Part shown: positions 16,390 through 24,289 of the stretch, piece after piece
Layout of the letters: each line of letters starts with the position of its first letter
Position numbering within the stretch: the stretch's first letter is position 1
Source of the DNA: Candidatus Falkowbacteria bacterium RIFOXYD12_FULL_34_57
GTDB lineage: Bacteria > Patescibacteriota > Patescibacteriia > Patescibacteriales > UBA12075
Length of the DNA: 33,745 nt
Direction of reading: 5' to 3'
Assembly: GCA_001780285.1 (NCBI GenBank)
Contig: MFGN01000020.1
Location: forward strand, 1 to 33,745
Program-made: the position numbers and the translations under genes
Notes under the pieces: generated by a model
Told to the model about the DNA's origin: nothing
The model's database searches: none
Seen by the model: only the letters and a program-made list of their open reading frames with translations

Positions 16390-16464
16390 ATGAATTCTAT
16401 TATAATTTTTTTAATATTAGTCGCCACAGTTATTGTTATTATTATTAGCGGAAAGACAGAATAA
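16390..16464 (+). CDS. Putative 24-residue single-helix membrane peptide
   Basis: The short frame encodes MNSIIIFLILVATVIVIII followed by SGKTE: one hydrophobic helix of about 18 residues and a short polar end. The length and design recall KdpF and other tiny membrane subunits, but no kdp gene is nearby. It sits alone between a consensus promoter and a strong terminator, with no other coding capacity in the ~150-nt transcript. No clear Shine-Dalgarno site is seen. It could instead be an sRNA gene with a chance frame. Confidence 0.45.
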   Translation: MNSIIIFLILVATVIVIIISGKTE

Positions 16465-16481
16465 AATTTTATTTTTTATTT

Positions 16482-16515
16482 AAAATCACTGCCAAGTATT
16501 TCTGGCAGTGATTTT
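16482..16515. terminator. Strong bidirectional terminator
   Basis: A perfect 13-bp stem AAAATCACTGCCA/TGGCAGTGATTTT with an 8-nt loop lies between the small plus-strand frame and the convergent MBL gene. T-rich tails occur on both sides. Confidence 0.85.
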
Positions 16516-16529
16516 GTGTTTTACAAATA

Positions 16530-17174
16530 TTAAAAACTTAAAACTAGCAATTCCATGTCTTCTTGCGGTAAATCTTTTTTGGAAATTTTTAATTTATCTT
16601 CGTATGTTGGTTCTATGCCTAGTTCTTTGATAAATTTATCTACTCCATCAATATCAACATTTAAACCTTGAATTTTATAATGCATAGGAATCACTATTCT
16701 TGGCTCTACTTGATTTGTTACTTCTGCTGCTTTTTTTGCATCAATTGTGTATTTTCCGCCAACCGGAACCAACAAAATATCCACCCCCGAAAGCATTTCT
16801 AGTTGCGTCTCTCCTAAAACAGTTCCTAAATCACCGAGGTGAGCAATAGAAATATCATCTACCTCAAAACGAAAAATAGTATTTGCGCCTCTTTCTTTTC
16901 CTTGTTTTTCATCATGAAAAGAGCTGATGCCTTGAATACTGATATTATTAATATCGTATTCTCCGGGGCCATTGATAATTATAGGGTTTCCACGCAAAGC
17001 CTTAACATTGTTATGATCATGATGATCGTGGCTCACAGTAATAATATTTGCTTCAAAATTTGGCAGTTTTAAACCGATGGTCTTGTCAAATGGATCAGTA
17101 ACCAGTGTTACACCCTCCGAACCAATTTTATCCTGAATCTTAAAGCATGATTGGCCACACCAAGTAATATACAT
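16530..17174 (-). CDS. Metallo-β-lactamase-fold hydrolase (UlaG/UPF0173-like)
   Basis: The 214-residue MBL-fold protein starts with MYITWCGQSCFKI. The metal site SHDHHDH is at 48-54, with LGDLG and IVIPMHY supplying later metal ligands. This matches the compact UPF0173/UlaG-like branch, whose members hydrolyse lactones, phosphodiesters or other small esters. The ATG at 17174 is preferred; an upstream TTG at 17207 would add 11 unrelated residues. No strong ribosome-binding site is present, and the next minus-strand feature upstream is a terminator, so it needs its own promoter. Confidence 0.87.
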   Translation of the reverse strand: MYITWCGQSCFKIQDKIGSEGVTLVTDPFDKTIGLKLPNFEANIITVSHDHHDHNNVKALRGNPIIINGPGEYDINNISIQGISSFHDEKQGKERGANTIFRFEVDDISIAHLGDLGTVLGETQLEMLSGVDILLVPVGGKYTIDAKKAAEVTNQVEPRIVIPMHYKIQGLNVDIDGVDKFIKELGIEPTYEDKLKISKKDLPQEDMELLVLSF

Positions 17175-17271
17175 AATATTTTTACTTAATTTTTGCTGAT
17201 TTAGCAATAAATTTATTATTAAATTAGTGTTTTTATTATTTTTAGTATATCAAAAAACACTAGATTGTCAA

Positions 17272-17644
17272 TAAAAAAAGGGGCCCAAACGGGCCCCTTC
17301 TTAATATAAAATTTAATTTATGAGCCTTAAGTTTGAGCCCCACCCCCAAGTTTTGTTTTTTACTCATAAGAACTAAATCTATAAGTAAGAAAATCCCATG
17401 CTCGGGGTTGTTGTGGAGCTTTTTTCTGACTTGAAAAGCGAGTCTTCTACCTATTTTGTGGTAGAAGACTAATAAATTTTTGTGAATTTATTAATACATC
17501 TACCTTTTTTTTGTTTTTGTTTTTAATTTGGTTATGTCAGAGCTAACCGAAGAAAAATAAGTAGAAAAAAAATTTACCCAATTTTTTGATTTTTATTTGA
17601 TAAATTTTTTTATTTAGTTTTTAAAGATATTTTTTATTTTACCT
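17272..17644 (-). ncRNA. Candidate structured ncRNA with own promoter and terminator
   Basis: The minus strand has a consensus promoter (TTGACT at 17674-17679, TATATT at 17651-17656, 17-bp spacer) and a strong terminator (GGGGCCC/GGGCCCC with GTTT loop, then seven T) near 17273-17297. In between there is no long frame, but there are stable hairpins: GGTTA/TAACC, an 11-bp AGTCTTCTACC/GGTAGAAGACT, GCTC/GAGC and TTATGAG/CTCATAA. The size of about 370 nt is in the range of tmRNA or RNase P RNA, but I find no conserved core of either. Confidence 0.5.
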
Positions 17645-17725
17645 ACTATTAATATACCATAAAAAAATAATTAAGTCAACGATTATATACACTCTATATA
17701 TTTATTTATTATTAGCAAAAAATAA

Positions 17726-17827
17726 GTATACACACAAGAGTTATTTATTTTTTAGTCTAGACAACTGTGGACTAAAAATAAAACTTTATACACAAAAAAC
17801 AAAAGTTATCCACTTTTCTGTTGATAA
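17726..17827. other. DnaA-box cluster, possible replication origin
   Basis: Three close matches to TTATNCACA lie within 42 bp: TTATACACA (17786-17794), TTATCCACT (17806-17814) and the reverse TGTTGATAA (17819-17827). Weaker ones are GTATACACA (17726-17734) and TGTGGACTA (17766-17774). Very AT-rich DNA lies on the left. Transcription points away on both sides. No dnaA gene is in the window. Confidence 0.4.
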
Positions 17828-17895
17828 CTTTTTAAAGTCCAAAAAACCTTAGACAAAAAAAGACCCACTATTGATAAAATAATGAGTCCTTGTTT

Positions 17896-18025
17896 GAGAC
17901 TGTCGCCAAATATTGCTTTTATTTTTTAATGTTTTAATGCTTACACCTAAAGGAAAACAAAAACTCTTTGAATGCGCAAGCCATAAATCAAGAACCATAA
18001 AAAAACAATATTTGGCGACAGTCTC
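17896..18025. mobile_element. MITE-like element with 20-bp perfect inverted repeats
   Basis: GAGACTGTCGCCAAATATTG (17896-17915) is repeated in reverse complement at 18006-18025, enclosing 90 bp without a frame. The perfect long termini and small size fit a non-autonomous insertion element. No clear target-site duplication is visible at the borders, and the parent transposase is not in this window (the IS at 27681 has different ends). Confidence 0.55.
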
Positions 18026-18108
18026 ATCACTAGCATCCCTTTCTTATTTTTCTTTCTTCTAATTTAAAAGAAAATAAAATGAAAGTTACTTGTATTATAC
18101 AATAAAGT

Positions 18109-18150
18109 ACATTAAGAAAAGATAAAAAAAATATAAAGAAAAAATAAAAT
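18109..18150. repeat. Dispersed 42-nt A-rich repeat, copy 1
   Basis: This 42-nt purine-rich stretch matches 26956-26997 at 41 of 42 positions in the same orientation. It lies about 55 bp before the infC -35 box. Low complexity makes chance partial matches likely, but not one this long. Confidence 0.6.
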
Positions 18151-18206
18151 ATACCCTTTTTGCTAAAATTAAATAAAAATTTTAATTAAAATTTTTAGAT
18201 TTTCTG

Positions 18207-18235
18207 TTGACATCATTGCTTTTTTAGTGTATATT
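18207..18235 (+). promoter_or_regulatory. Promoter of the infC operon
   Basis: Consensus TTGACA (18207-18212) and TATATT (18230-18235) are 17 bp apart. The start is expected near 18242, a leader of about 29 nt. Confidence 0.75.
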
Positions 18236-18270
18236 TATCTTAGTATTAATTAACATAAGATAATAAAATC

Positions 18271-18828
18271 ATGCGTAGAACATGGAGAAAAGCTAAACCA
18301 AAAGAGGATAAAATGTTTAGGATTAACAACCAAATAAGGTGTGAAAGTGTTTTTTTAATTGACGAATTTGGCGAACAAAAAGGAGACACGCCTACAAAAG
18401 AAGCGCTTAGAATAGCCAATGAGGCGAGCTTAGATTTGGTGGAAGTTAACCCCAAAGCCAATCCTCCGATTGTAAAAATCATGGATTATGGGCAGTTTAA
18501 ATATGAAAAAGAAAAAAAAGCCCACAAACAAAAGGTGCAACAAAAAAAGGTTAACACTAAGGGGGTTAGATTGTCGGTTCGAATTAGTGAACATGACCTG
18601 GATTTAAGATTAAAACAAGCTATAAAATTTCTAGAAAAGGGGCACAAGCTTAAAATTGAATTAATATTAAAGGGGCGGGAAAAAGCTCATCCTGGGAAAG
18701 CAAAAGAAATTATCGAAAACTTTGTAACAAAATTAAAAGAAACAAAAGGACTAAATATTGAAGCCGAACAAGACTTGACAAAAAGAGGAGGAGGGTTTAT
18801 AATGATACTGTTAAACAAAAAAGATTAA
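18271..18828 (+). CDS. infC: Translation initiation factor IF-3
   Basis: The 185-residue factor has both IF-3 domains. The N-terminal domain includes RINNQIRCESVFLID and DLVEVNPKANPPIVKIMDYG; the C-terminal domain has KKVNTKGVRLSVRISEHDL, GHKLKIELILKGREKAH and a GGGFIMILLNKK end. IF-3 binds the 30S subunit and controls start-codon choice. It opens the classic infC-rpmI-rplT order from a consensus promoter. The start is ATG, not the rare AUU used for autoregulation in E. coli; a second ATG at codon 15 would also retain the conserved domain. A weak hairpin with a T-run follows. Confidence 0.95.
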   Translation: MRRTWRKAKPKEDKMFRINNQIRCESVFLIDEFGEQKGDTPTKEALRIANEASLDLVEVNPKANPPIVKIMDYGQFKYEKEKKAHKQKVQQKKVNTKGVRLSVRISEHDLDLRLKQAIKFLEKGHKLKIELILKGREKAHPGKAKEIIENFVTKLKETKGLNIEAEQDLTKRGGGFIMILLNKKD

Positions 18829-18843
18829 ATATACTGCGAAACT

Positions 18844-18870
18844 CAGGTATAGTAACCTGTTTTTTGTTTT
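18844..18870 (+). terminator. Weak terminator or attenuator between infC and rpmI
   Basis: A 5-bp stem CAGGT/ACCTG (18844-18859) with a 6-nt loop is followed by TTTTTTGTTTT. It may partly stop transcription between IF-3 and the ribosomal protein genes. Confidence 0.45.
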
Positions 18871-18914
18871 AGAAACTATTCAAAAGATTAAAAAAACAAT
18901 CTTTAAATATATAT

Positions 18915-19109
18915 ATGCCAAAATTAAAAACACACAAAGCTACAGTTAAAAGATTTAAAATAACCAAAACCGGAAAAATAAAACAAAGAAAATCTGGCCA
19001 AGACCATTTTAATTCTCGAGAATCTGGAAAAACCAAACGCAACAAAAGAAGAGACATTAACACTGATAAAACTTTAAAAAAAACCATTAAATCATTAATA
19101 TCAAAATAA
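18915..19109 (+). CDS. rpmI: 50S ribosomal protein L35
   Basis: The 64-residue basic protein begins PKLKTHKATVKRFKITKTGK and has the conserved RRKSG-like QRKSGQDHF segment; its length is that of L35. It is a structural component of the large subunit. It lies between infC and rplT as in most bacteria. Confidence 0.95.
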   Translation: MPKLKTHKATVKRFKITKTGKIKQRKSGQDHFNSRESGKTKRNKRRDINTDKTLKKTIKSLISK

Positions 19110-19125
19110 TAAAACGCTAATACGC

Positions 19126-19159
19126 ACGAATAATATTAATTGTTAATATTTTAATTCGT
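19126..19159 (+). promoter_or_regulatory. Hairpin in the rpmI-rplT gap, possible L20 control site
   Basis: ACGAAT-AATATTAA (19126-19139) pairs with TTAATATT (19143-19150) and, after a 3-nt bulge, ATTCGT (19154-19159). The hairpin ends 20 nt before the rplT start. In E. coli and Bacillus L20 represses its own mRNA through leader structures; whether this is one is inference. Confidence 0.4.
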
Positions 19160-19179
19160 ATTAATTGGCAATCTTATAT

Positions 19180-19527
19180 ATGACTAGAGTAAAGAGAGGA
19201 ACCTCTCATGTAAAAAAAAGGAAGAGTCTTTTAAAAAGAACTAAGGGGTACAAATGGGGAAGAAAAAATTTAATAAAACAAGCTAAAGAAGCCGTGGTTA
19301 AAGCCGGTGTTCACGCTTATGTTGATAGAAAAAAGAAAAAACGAGTAAACAGGGGGCTTTGGCACATAAAAATAAATGCTTTTGTGCATGAAAAAGGATT
19401 AAACTATTCTCGATTTATTAATCTACTAAAAATCAACAAAATAGAGGTAGATCGTAAAATTTTAGCTGATTTAGCTGTAAACAACAAAAAGGTTTTAACT
19501 AAAATTGTTGAGGAGGTAAAAAAATAA
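19180..19527 (+). CDS. rplT: 50S ribosomal protein L20
   Basis: From the ATG at 19180 the protein is 115 residues and starts TRVKRGTSHVKKRKSLLK, the usual N-terminus; a TTG at 19165 is not needed. It has KGYKWGRKNLIKQAKEAV and the conserved RGLWHIKINAF segment. L20 is an early assembly protein of the large subunit and often an mRNA autorepressor. Confidence 0.95.
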   Translation: MTRVKRGTSHVKKRKSLLKRTKGYKWGRKNLIKQAKEAVVKAGVHAYVDRKKKKRVNRGLWHIKINAFVHEKGLNYSRFINLLKINKIEVDRKILADLAVNNKKVLTKIVEEVKK

Positions 19528-19558
19528 CTTGACCAAATAAAATTTTTATTTCATAATT

Positions 19559-19771
19559 ATGAATATAATTAGAATATTACAACTATTAATTGCTGTTTTT
19601 TTAATAGTAACTATATTGCTTCAAAATCGCGGAGGAGGATTATCCGGCATCTTTGGAGGAGGAGATAATGTATACATGGCCAAACGAGGAATTGAAAAAA
19701 AATTATTTATAGCCACTATAGTTTTATCTGTTTTGTTTTTTGCAATTTCATTGTTTGTTACAATAATATAG
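19559..19771 (+). CDS. secG: Protein translocase subunit SecG
   Basis: The 70-residue protein has two hydrophobic helices (about 3-21 and 48-69) joined by the SecG loop LLQNRGGGLSGIFGG and KRGIEKKLF. It is the small accessory subunit of the SecYEG channel in the inner membrane. It lies 31 bp after rplT and 40 bp before the peptide-binding protein gene, probably in one transcript. Confidence 0.93.
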   Translation: MNIIRILQLLIAVFLIVTILLQNRGGGLSGIFGGGDNVYMAKRGIEKKLFIATIVLSVLFFAISLFVTII

Positions 19772-19811
19772 ATTTATACATACTGTTTAAAAACTTCTTA
19801 AATCTTACATT

Positions 19812-21770
19812 GTGGACTCAATTAATTTAATACTCAAAAAGGTAAAAAAAGTATTGGTAGATGCTTATATAAGCGTGTTTCATTTTTTTTGTAAAAACTT
19901 TCAAACCTTAAACAGGAGGCTTTTTAAAGGGTTTTCTACAGATCAAACCAATTTAGATAAAAAACTTGTTTACTCATTATCTAAGTCCAGAATACCAAAC
20001 CTTAGGCAACTTAAATATTTAAAAAAATATTTAACCCCAAAAGAATTATGGATTATCAGGGTTTGTGTTTTTGTGATATTAATTTCTTTGTCCACCGTAG
20101 GTGTTAGATTTTATTTTACTCACCTGCAAGTTGTGCCGATAGCTGGAGGAAAATACATAGAGGGCTTGATAGGCAGCCCGAAACTTATTAATCCTCTGTA
20201 TTCAAATATTAGAGACACCGATGGTGATATTGGACAATTAGTATATTCGTCTATTTTTAAAAGAGGGGTAAACAGCGAATTGGTTAAAGATTTAATCGCT
20301 GATTATAGCGTTAGTCAGGATGGTACAATTTATGCCTTTACCCTGCGAAAGGATGTTTTGTGGCACGATGATGTGCCACTCACATCCGAAGATATAGTAT
20401 TTACATTTAATGCTATTAAAAATACTGAATATCGATCGCCGTTAAAAAATACTTTTGCCGGAGTTGAAATTCAAAAAACAAATGATTATAAATTTCAGTT
20501 TATATTAACTGATCCTTATGCAGCATTTTTAGAGTTATTAACCTTTGGAATATTACCCCAACATATTTGGTCTCAAATACCGGCAGAATCAGCCGAAAGG
20601 GCGGAATTAAATTTAAAACCAATCGGGTCGGGTCCTTTCAAGTTTAATAATTTTGTAAAAGATAAAATTGGAAACATTTTAGAATATAGCTTAATAGCTA
20701 ATAATGCATATTATTCCAATGTACCATTTATTAATGTCAATTTTAAATTTTTTATAAATTTTGAAGAAGCTATTAATGCTTTAAATAATGGCTTAATAGA
20801 CGGTATAAGCTACCTGCCAAGAGACTTGAAAAATAATTTAATTACGCCAAAAACCATAAATTATCACAAATTATTATTACCACAACTTACTGCTATTTTT
20901 TTAAACAAGGATAATAATGACGCCTTAAAAGAAAAAGGCGTAAGGCAGGCACTAGCTCTGGCAATAGACAAAAATTTTATAGTAAACAAGTTGATAGATG
21001 GAGACGCAAATATTGTTGATGGACCTATTCTTTCTAATAGCTTTGCCTACAACTCCGACATAAAAAAATACAACTATAATACAGAAGAAGCTAATAAATT
21101 ATTAGACGGTGCTGGATGGGAAAACATTGAAATAACAGAAGAAGAAATTGCGGAGCTAAAAGAAAAACTGGAAGAATCAAAAGAAACAGAAAAAGAAAAA
21201 ATACAAAAAAAGTTAGATATGGGCGCGGGTAAATGGCGCTTAAAAAACAACAAATTTTTAATTATTAATCTAAAAACCGTTGAAAGACAAGAAAATAAAG
21301 AAATTATTGAGTCTATTAAAAATTTTTGGGAAGCGGTAGGAGTTAAGGTTAATTCTGAGTTGTTGGCAGTAGGTTCAATTCAAGCAGAGGTAATTCAACC
21401 AAGAAATTTTGATGCTTTATTTTATGGACAAATAGTGGGATCTGATCCTGACCCATATGCATTTTGGCACTCGTCTCAAGCTAAACAGGGAGGGTTCAAT
21501 ATTTCCAATTTCACCAACAAAGAGGTTGATAAATTATTAGAAGATGCCAGGCTAAATGCCGACAAAAACCAACGACAAGAAAATTATAAAAAATTTCAAG
21601 AAATACTAGCAGAAGAAGTACCGGCCATTTTTATATATTCACCTATCTATATATACCCACAAAATAAATCCATTAAAGGTTTTGATGTGGCAAGCATATT
21701 GTTTCCCAGAGATCGTTTTACAAATATCTCTAATTGGTATTTAAAAACAGGCAAAAAGTTAATTTGGTAA
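19812..21770 (+). CDS. Peptide ABC-type substrate-binding protein (SBP_bac_5), membrane-tethered
   Basis: This 652-residue protein has an unusually long cytoplasmic N-terminus of about 80 basic residues, one membrane helix (about 81-103), and then an extracytoplasmic DppA/OppA-type domain. Recognisable parts are GLIGSPKLINPLYSN, TFTLRKDVLWHDDVPLTSED, IGSGPFKFNNF, VRQALALAIDK and SDPDPYAFWHSSQ. Between the two lobes a Glu/Lys-rich helix (about 440-470) is inserted. It lacks a lipobox, so the helix is the anchor. No permease or ATPase genes follow. The start appears to be GTG at 19812. It follows secG closely. Confidence 0.88.
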   Translation: MDSINLILKKVKKVLVDAYISVFHFFCKNFQTLNRRLFKGFSTDQTNLDKKLVYSLSKSRIPNLRQLKYLKKYLTPKELWIIRVCVFVILISLSTVGVRFYFTHLQVVPIAGGKYIEGLIGSPKLINPLYSNIRDTDGDIGQLVYSSIFKRGVNSELVKDLIADYSVSQDGTIYAFTLRKDVLWHDDVPLTSEDIVFTFNAIKNTEYRSPLKNTFAGVEIQKTNDYKFQFILTDPYAAFLELLTFGILPQHIWSQIPAESAERAELNLKPIGSGPFKFNNFVKDKIGNILEYSLIANNAYYSNVPFINVNFKFFINFEEAINALNNGLIDGISYLPRDLKNNLITPKTINYHKLLLPQLTAIFLNKDNNDALKEKGVRQALALAIDKNFIVNKLIDGDANIVDGPILSNSFAYNSDIKKYNYNTEEANKLLDGAGWENIEITEEEIAELKEKLEESKETEKEKIQKKLDMGAGKWRLKNNKFLIINLKTVERQENKEIIESIKNFWEAVGVKVNSELLAVGSIQAEVIQPRNFDALFYGQIVGSDPDPYAFWHSSQAKQGGFNISNFTNKEVDKLLEDARLNADKNQRQENYKKFQEILAEEVPAIFIYSPIYIYPQNKSIKGFDVASILFPRDRFTNISNWYLKTGKKLIW

Positions 21771-22003
21771 ATTTCAAAATATCCAAACTAATAATTTTCA
21801 AAATTCTTAAAATAAATTTAAGGACTCTTTTAATTAAATAACTATTTTTACGCGCTTTTTATAATTTTGAATTTCTAATTTTGAATTTTAAATCAATTTT
21901 TAATGGTTTAATGTTTTAAAATTATAAATTCAAAATTGAAACATATTAATATATAAAACATTATCTGTTTTAAAAAATAGACTGTGCGTAACACAACTAA
22001 AAA
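21771..22003. repeat. AT-rich gap with repeated AATTTTGAATTT motifs
   Basis: AATTTTGAATTT occurs twice in tandem (from about 21863 and 21878) and once inverted (AAATTCAAAATT, 21926-21937), so a long imperfect hairpin can form. No gene or clear promoter is seen. Similar AT-only intergenic repeats are common in such genomes. Confidence 0.4.
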
Positions 22004-23791
22004 ATGATAACAAAATATAAATCAAAATCTTTTTCGTCTAATATTGGTGCTCGAAAAAGAAATACGCGTATTCCACATAGAACAACAAAAGAACAATCAG
22101 CCCCAATTTTTAATCAAGCCGGGTTAAGAGTAATGGTTCTGGGTGGTCTTGAAGAAGTGGGAAGAAACATGGCTTTAATTGAATATAATAAAGAAATTAT
22201 TATTATTGATATGGGTCTTATGTTTCCAGAAGAAGATATGCCGGGAATTGACTATATCATTCCCAATACCAAATACCTAGAAGACAAAAGTGATTGGATT
22301 AAGGGTGTAATTATAACACATGGGCACATGGATCATATTGGCGGAATTCCACACATTGCCGGACCAATAGGCAACCCCCCGATGTTTATGGGCAAGCTTA
22401 CTGCTGGCTTGGTTCAAAAAAGGTGCGAAGAGTTTAATAGATGCCCAAAATTAAATATTTCTGAAATAAACGAGAATTCCAAAATTCAACTTGGTAAATC
22501 GTTTAGAGTAGAATTTTTACGCGTTAACCACTCTATTCCCGATTCTTTTGGAGTAATTATTCATACTCCCATTGGAACCATTATTCATACCGGCGACTTT
22601 AAAATCGATTATTCTCCGGTAAATGATAAACCGGCCGATTTAAATCGGATTGCGCAGATTGGCGGAAGCGGTATTTTGTTGCTTATGTCCGACTCTACAG
22701 ATTCTACTCATCCCGGATATCAGGTTTCTGAATCTTATATCGGAGATGAAATGAATAAAATTTTTGAAAAGATAGAAGGACGAATTATTATCGGTACTTT
22801 TGCTTCTCAATTAAGCAGGTTGCAAAAATTATTTGATCTTGCCAAGCTACACGGTAGAAAAATATATCTTCAGGGAAGATCTATGAATAATAATGTTGAT
22901 ATCGCTCATAAAATAGGGTACTTAAACTTTCATCCAAGTATTTTGATGGGGGATTCAGATATTAAAAGGCTTCCTGATAAAAAAATACTGGTGCTGGGAA
23001 CCGGAGCACAGGCGGAAAGCAATGCTTTTTTGGTGCGCGTAGTAAATGGCGACCATAAAAAAATAAATCTCAAACAGGGGGATACGGTTATTTTTTCTTC
23101 CTCTGTAATCCCCGGAAACGAAAGGAGTATTCAAAATCTAAAAGATATGATAGTCAGACAAGGCGCTAAAATCATTCATTATGAAATGATGGATGTACAT
23201 GCCGGAGGACACGCAAAACAAGAAGATTTAAAATTAATGATGCGGCTTTTGAAACCACAAAACGTCATGCCAATTGAGGGTAATCATTATATGCTTCGAG
23301 CCCATGCTGAACTAGCTGAACAGGTTGGTATTCCTAAAGAAAATATTTTTGTGGCGGACAACGGCCAAGTGGTAAATTTTATAAAAAGAGGAAATCAGGT
23401 TATAGGAAGTCTTACTAAAGAAAAAATAGAAACAAATTATGTAATGGTAGACGGGCTTGGGGTGGGGGATATCTCCAATATTGTTTTGCGCGACAGAAGA
23501 GTAATGAGTGAAGACGGCATGATTGTAATTATCGCCACCGTGGATTCTAAAACCGGAGACTCTATCGGAAACCCGGATATTATCTCGCGCGGATTCGTGT
23601 ATATGAAAGAAAATCGGGAACTGATTGAAAAAACCAGAATGAAAGTAAAAAAACTAGTAAAAGACCATGACCCCCGGACTCCGGCTGATACCGATAACAT
23701 TAAAAATAAAATCAGAAACGAAATTGGTCAATTCTTATTCAGTCAAACAAAAAGAAGGCCAATGGTTCTACCGGTAGTTATAAAAGTATAA
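22004..23791 (+). CDS. rnj: Ribonuclease J
   Basis: The 595-residue enzyme has a basic N-terminal extension (1-38), then the MBL/β-CASP core: VLGGLEEVGRNM, the metal motif HGHMDH at 106-111, HTGDFKID, LLMSDSTDST and GTFASQLSR, and the β-CASP and C-terminal dimerisation domains with DVHAGGHAKQED and IEGNHYMLRAHA. RNase J is a 5'-3' exonuclease and endonuclease for mRNA decay and rRNA maturation in bacteria lacking RNase E. No Shine-Dalgarno site is seen before the ATG. A terminator follows at 23896. Confidence 0.96.
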   Translation: MITKYKSKSFSSNIGARKRNTRIPHRTTKEQSAPIFNQAGLRVMVLGGLEEVGRNMALIEYNKEIIIIDMGLMFPEEDMPGIDYIIPNTKYLEDKSDWIKGVIITHGHMDHIGGIPHIAGPIGNPPMFMGKLTAGLVQKRCEEFNRCPKLNISEINENSKIQLGKSFRVEFLRVNHSIPDSFGVIIHTPIGTIIHTGDFKIDYSPVNDKPADLNRIAQIGGSGILLLMSDSTDSTHPGYQVSESYIGDEMNKIFEKIEGRIIIGTFASQLSRLQKLFDLAKLHGRKIYLQGRSMNNNVDIAHKIGYLNFHPSILMGDSDIKRLPDKKILVLGTGAQAESNAFLVRVVNGDHKKINLKQGDTVIFSSSVIPGNERSIQNLKDMIVRQGAKIIHYEMMDVHAGGHAKQEDLKLMMRLLKPQNVMPIEGNHYMLRAHAELAEQVGIPKENIFVADNGQVVNFIKRGNQVIGSLTKEKIETNYVMVDGLGVGDISNIVLRDRRVMSEDGMIVIIATVDSKTGDSIGNPDIISRGFVYMKENRELIEKTRMKVKKLVKDHDPRTPADTDNIKNKIRNEIGQFLFSQTKRRPMVLPVVIKV

Positions 23792-23895
23792 CCGTCTCTC
23801 TGTTATCCTGAACTTGATTCAGGATCCACCAAGCAACATCGGTAGATATATTATGAATTCTGAATCAGGTTCATAATAACAATATTTAATAAAAT

Positions 23896-23915
23896 ATCCC
23901 GCATTTTTGCGGGAT
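23896..23915. terminator. Terminator shared by rnj and the convergent small gene
   Basis: ATCCCGC/GCGGGAT with a 6-nt loop is followed by GTTTTATTATT on the plus strand and has an AT-rich tail on the minus strand. An additional hairpin TCCTGAA/TTCAGGA lies at about 23808-23831. Confidence 0.75.
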
Positions 23916-23952
23916 GTTTTATTATTATATTTTTTAACAATAAAAAACTATT

Positions 23953-24204
23953 TTAAATAAGTTTGTAAATAAGAAACAAGAATTTTAAATTTATCGCCCT
24001 CTCCGTATTATAAGCAATAACTAGTTTTTTACTTCTAATTTGAGCCCACCAGTTATTTGAACCGTCAAGCTGCCAATCATATCCTTCATCTTTTTTATAC
24101 GGTTCATTCTGATTACCGCTTATAATTTCTTTTAAACGCTGCATTAAAAATTCTTCATCATTGAGCCAAGATGGGTGAACATCAATAATTGCTTCTGTTG
24201 CCAT
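23953..24204 (-). CDS. Small hypothetical protein (83 aa)
   Basis: The protein has no recognised family. It contains HPSWLNDEEFLMQRLKEII, a GYDWQLDGSNNWWAQI segment rich in Trp, and a hydrophobic C-terminal FLFLIYKLI. A strong CAGGAGG site precedes the ATG, so it is likely expressed. It is monocistronic, converging on rnj. Confidence 0.6.
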   Translation of the reverse strand: MATEAIIDVHPSWLNDEEFLMQRLKEIISGNQNEPYKKDEGYDWQLDGSNNWWAQIRSKKLVIAYNTERAINLKFLFLIYKLI

Positions 24205-24289
24205 ATTTTCCTCCTGTTAATTATTAATGATACAGTTTTATGTGTTAAATTTCTATTATAGGTATATATTAATGTCAACTGTTTTATTG

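Larger units (their letters stand above)
17208..18270. other. Gene-free kilobase between divergent gene blocks
   Basis: No credible protein gene was found. It contains a probable minus-strand ncRNA (17272-17644), DnaA-box-like sites (17726-17827), a MITE-like inverted repeat (17896-18025), one copy of a dispersed A-rich repeat (18109-18150) and the infC promoter (18207-18235). Genes run leftward on its left side and rightward on its right side. Confidence 0.6.

Noticed and set aside
17208-17370. 35-codon minus-strand frame through the ncRNA terminator
   Set aside because: It uses the terminator hairpin and T-run as coding sequence and has no ribosome-binding site.
17541-17615. Plus-strand frame MSELTEEK-stop-VEKKFTQFF
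   Set aside because: It is very short, interrupted by TAA, without promoter or ribosome-binding site, and antisense to the likely ncRNA.
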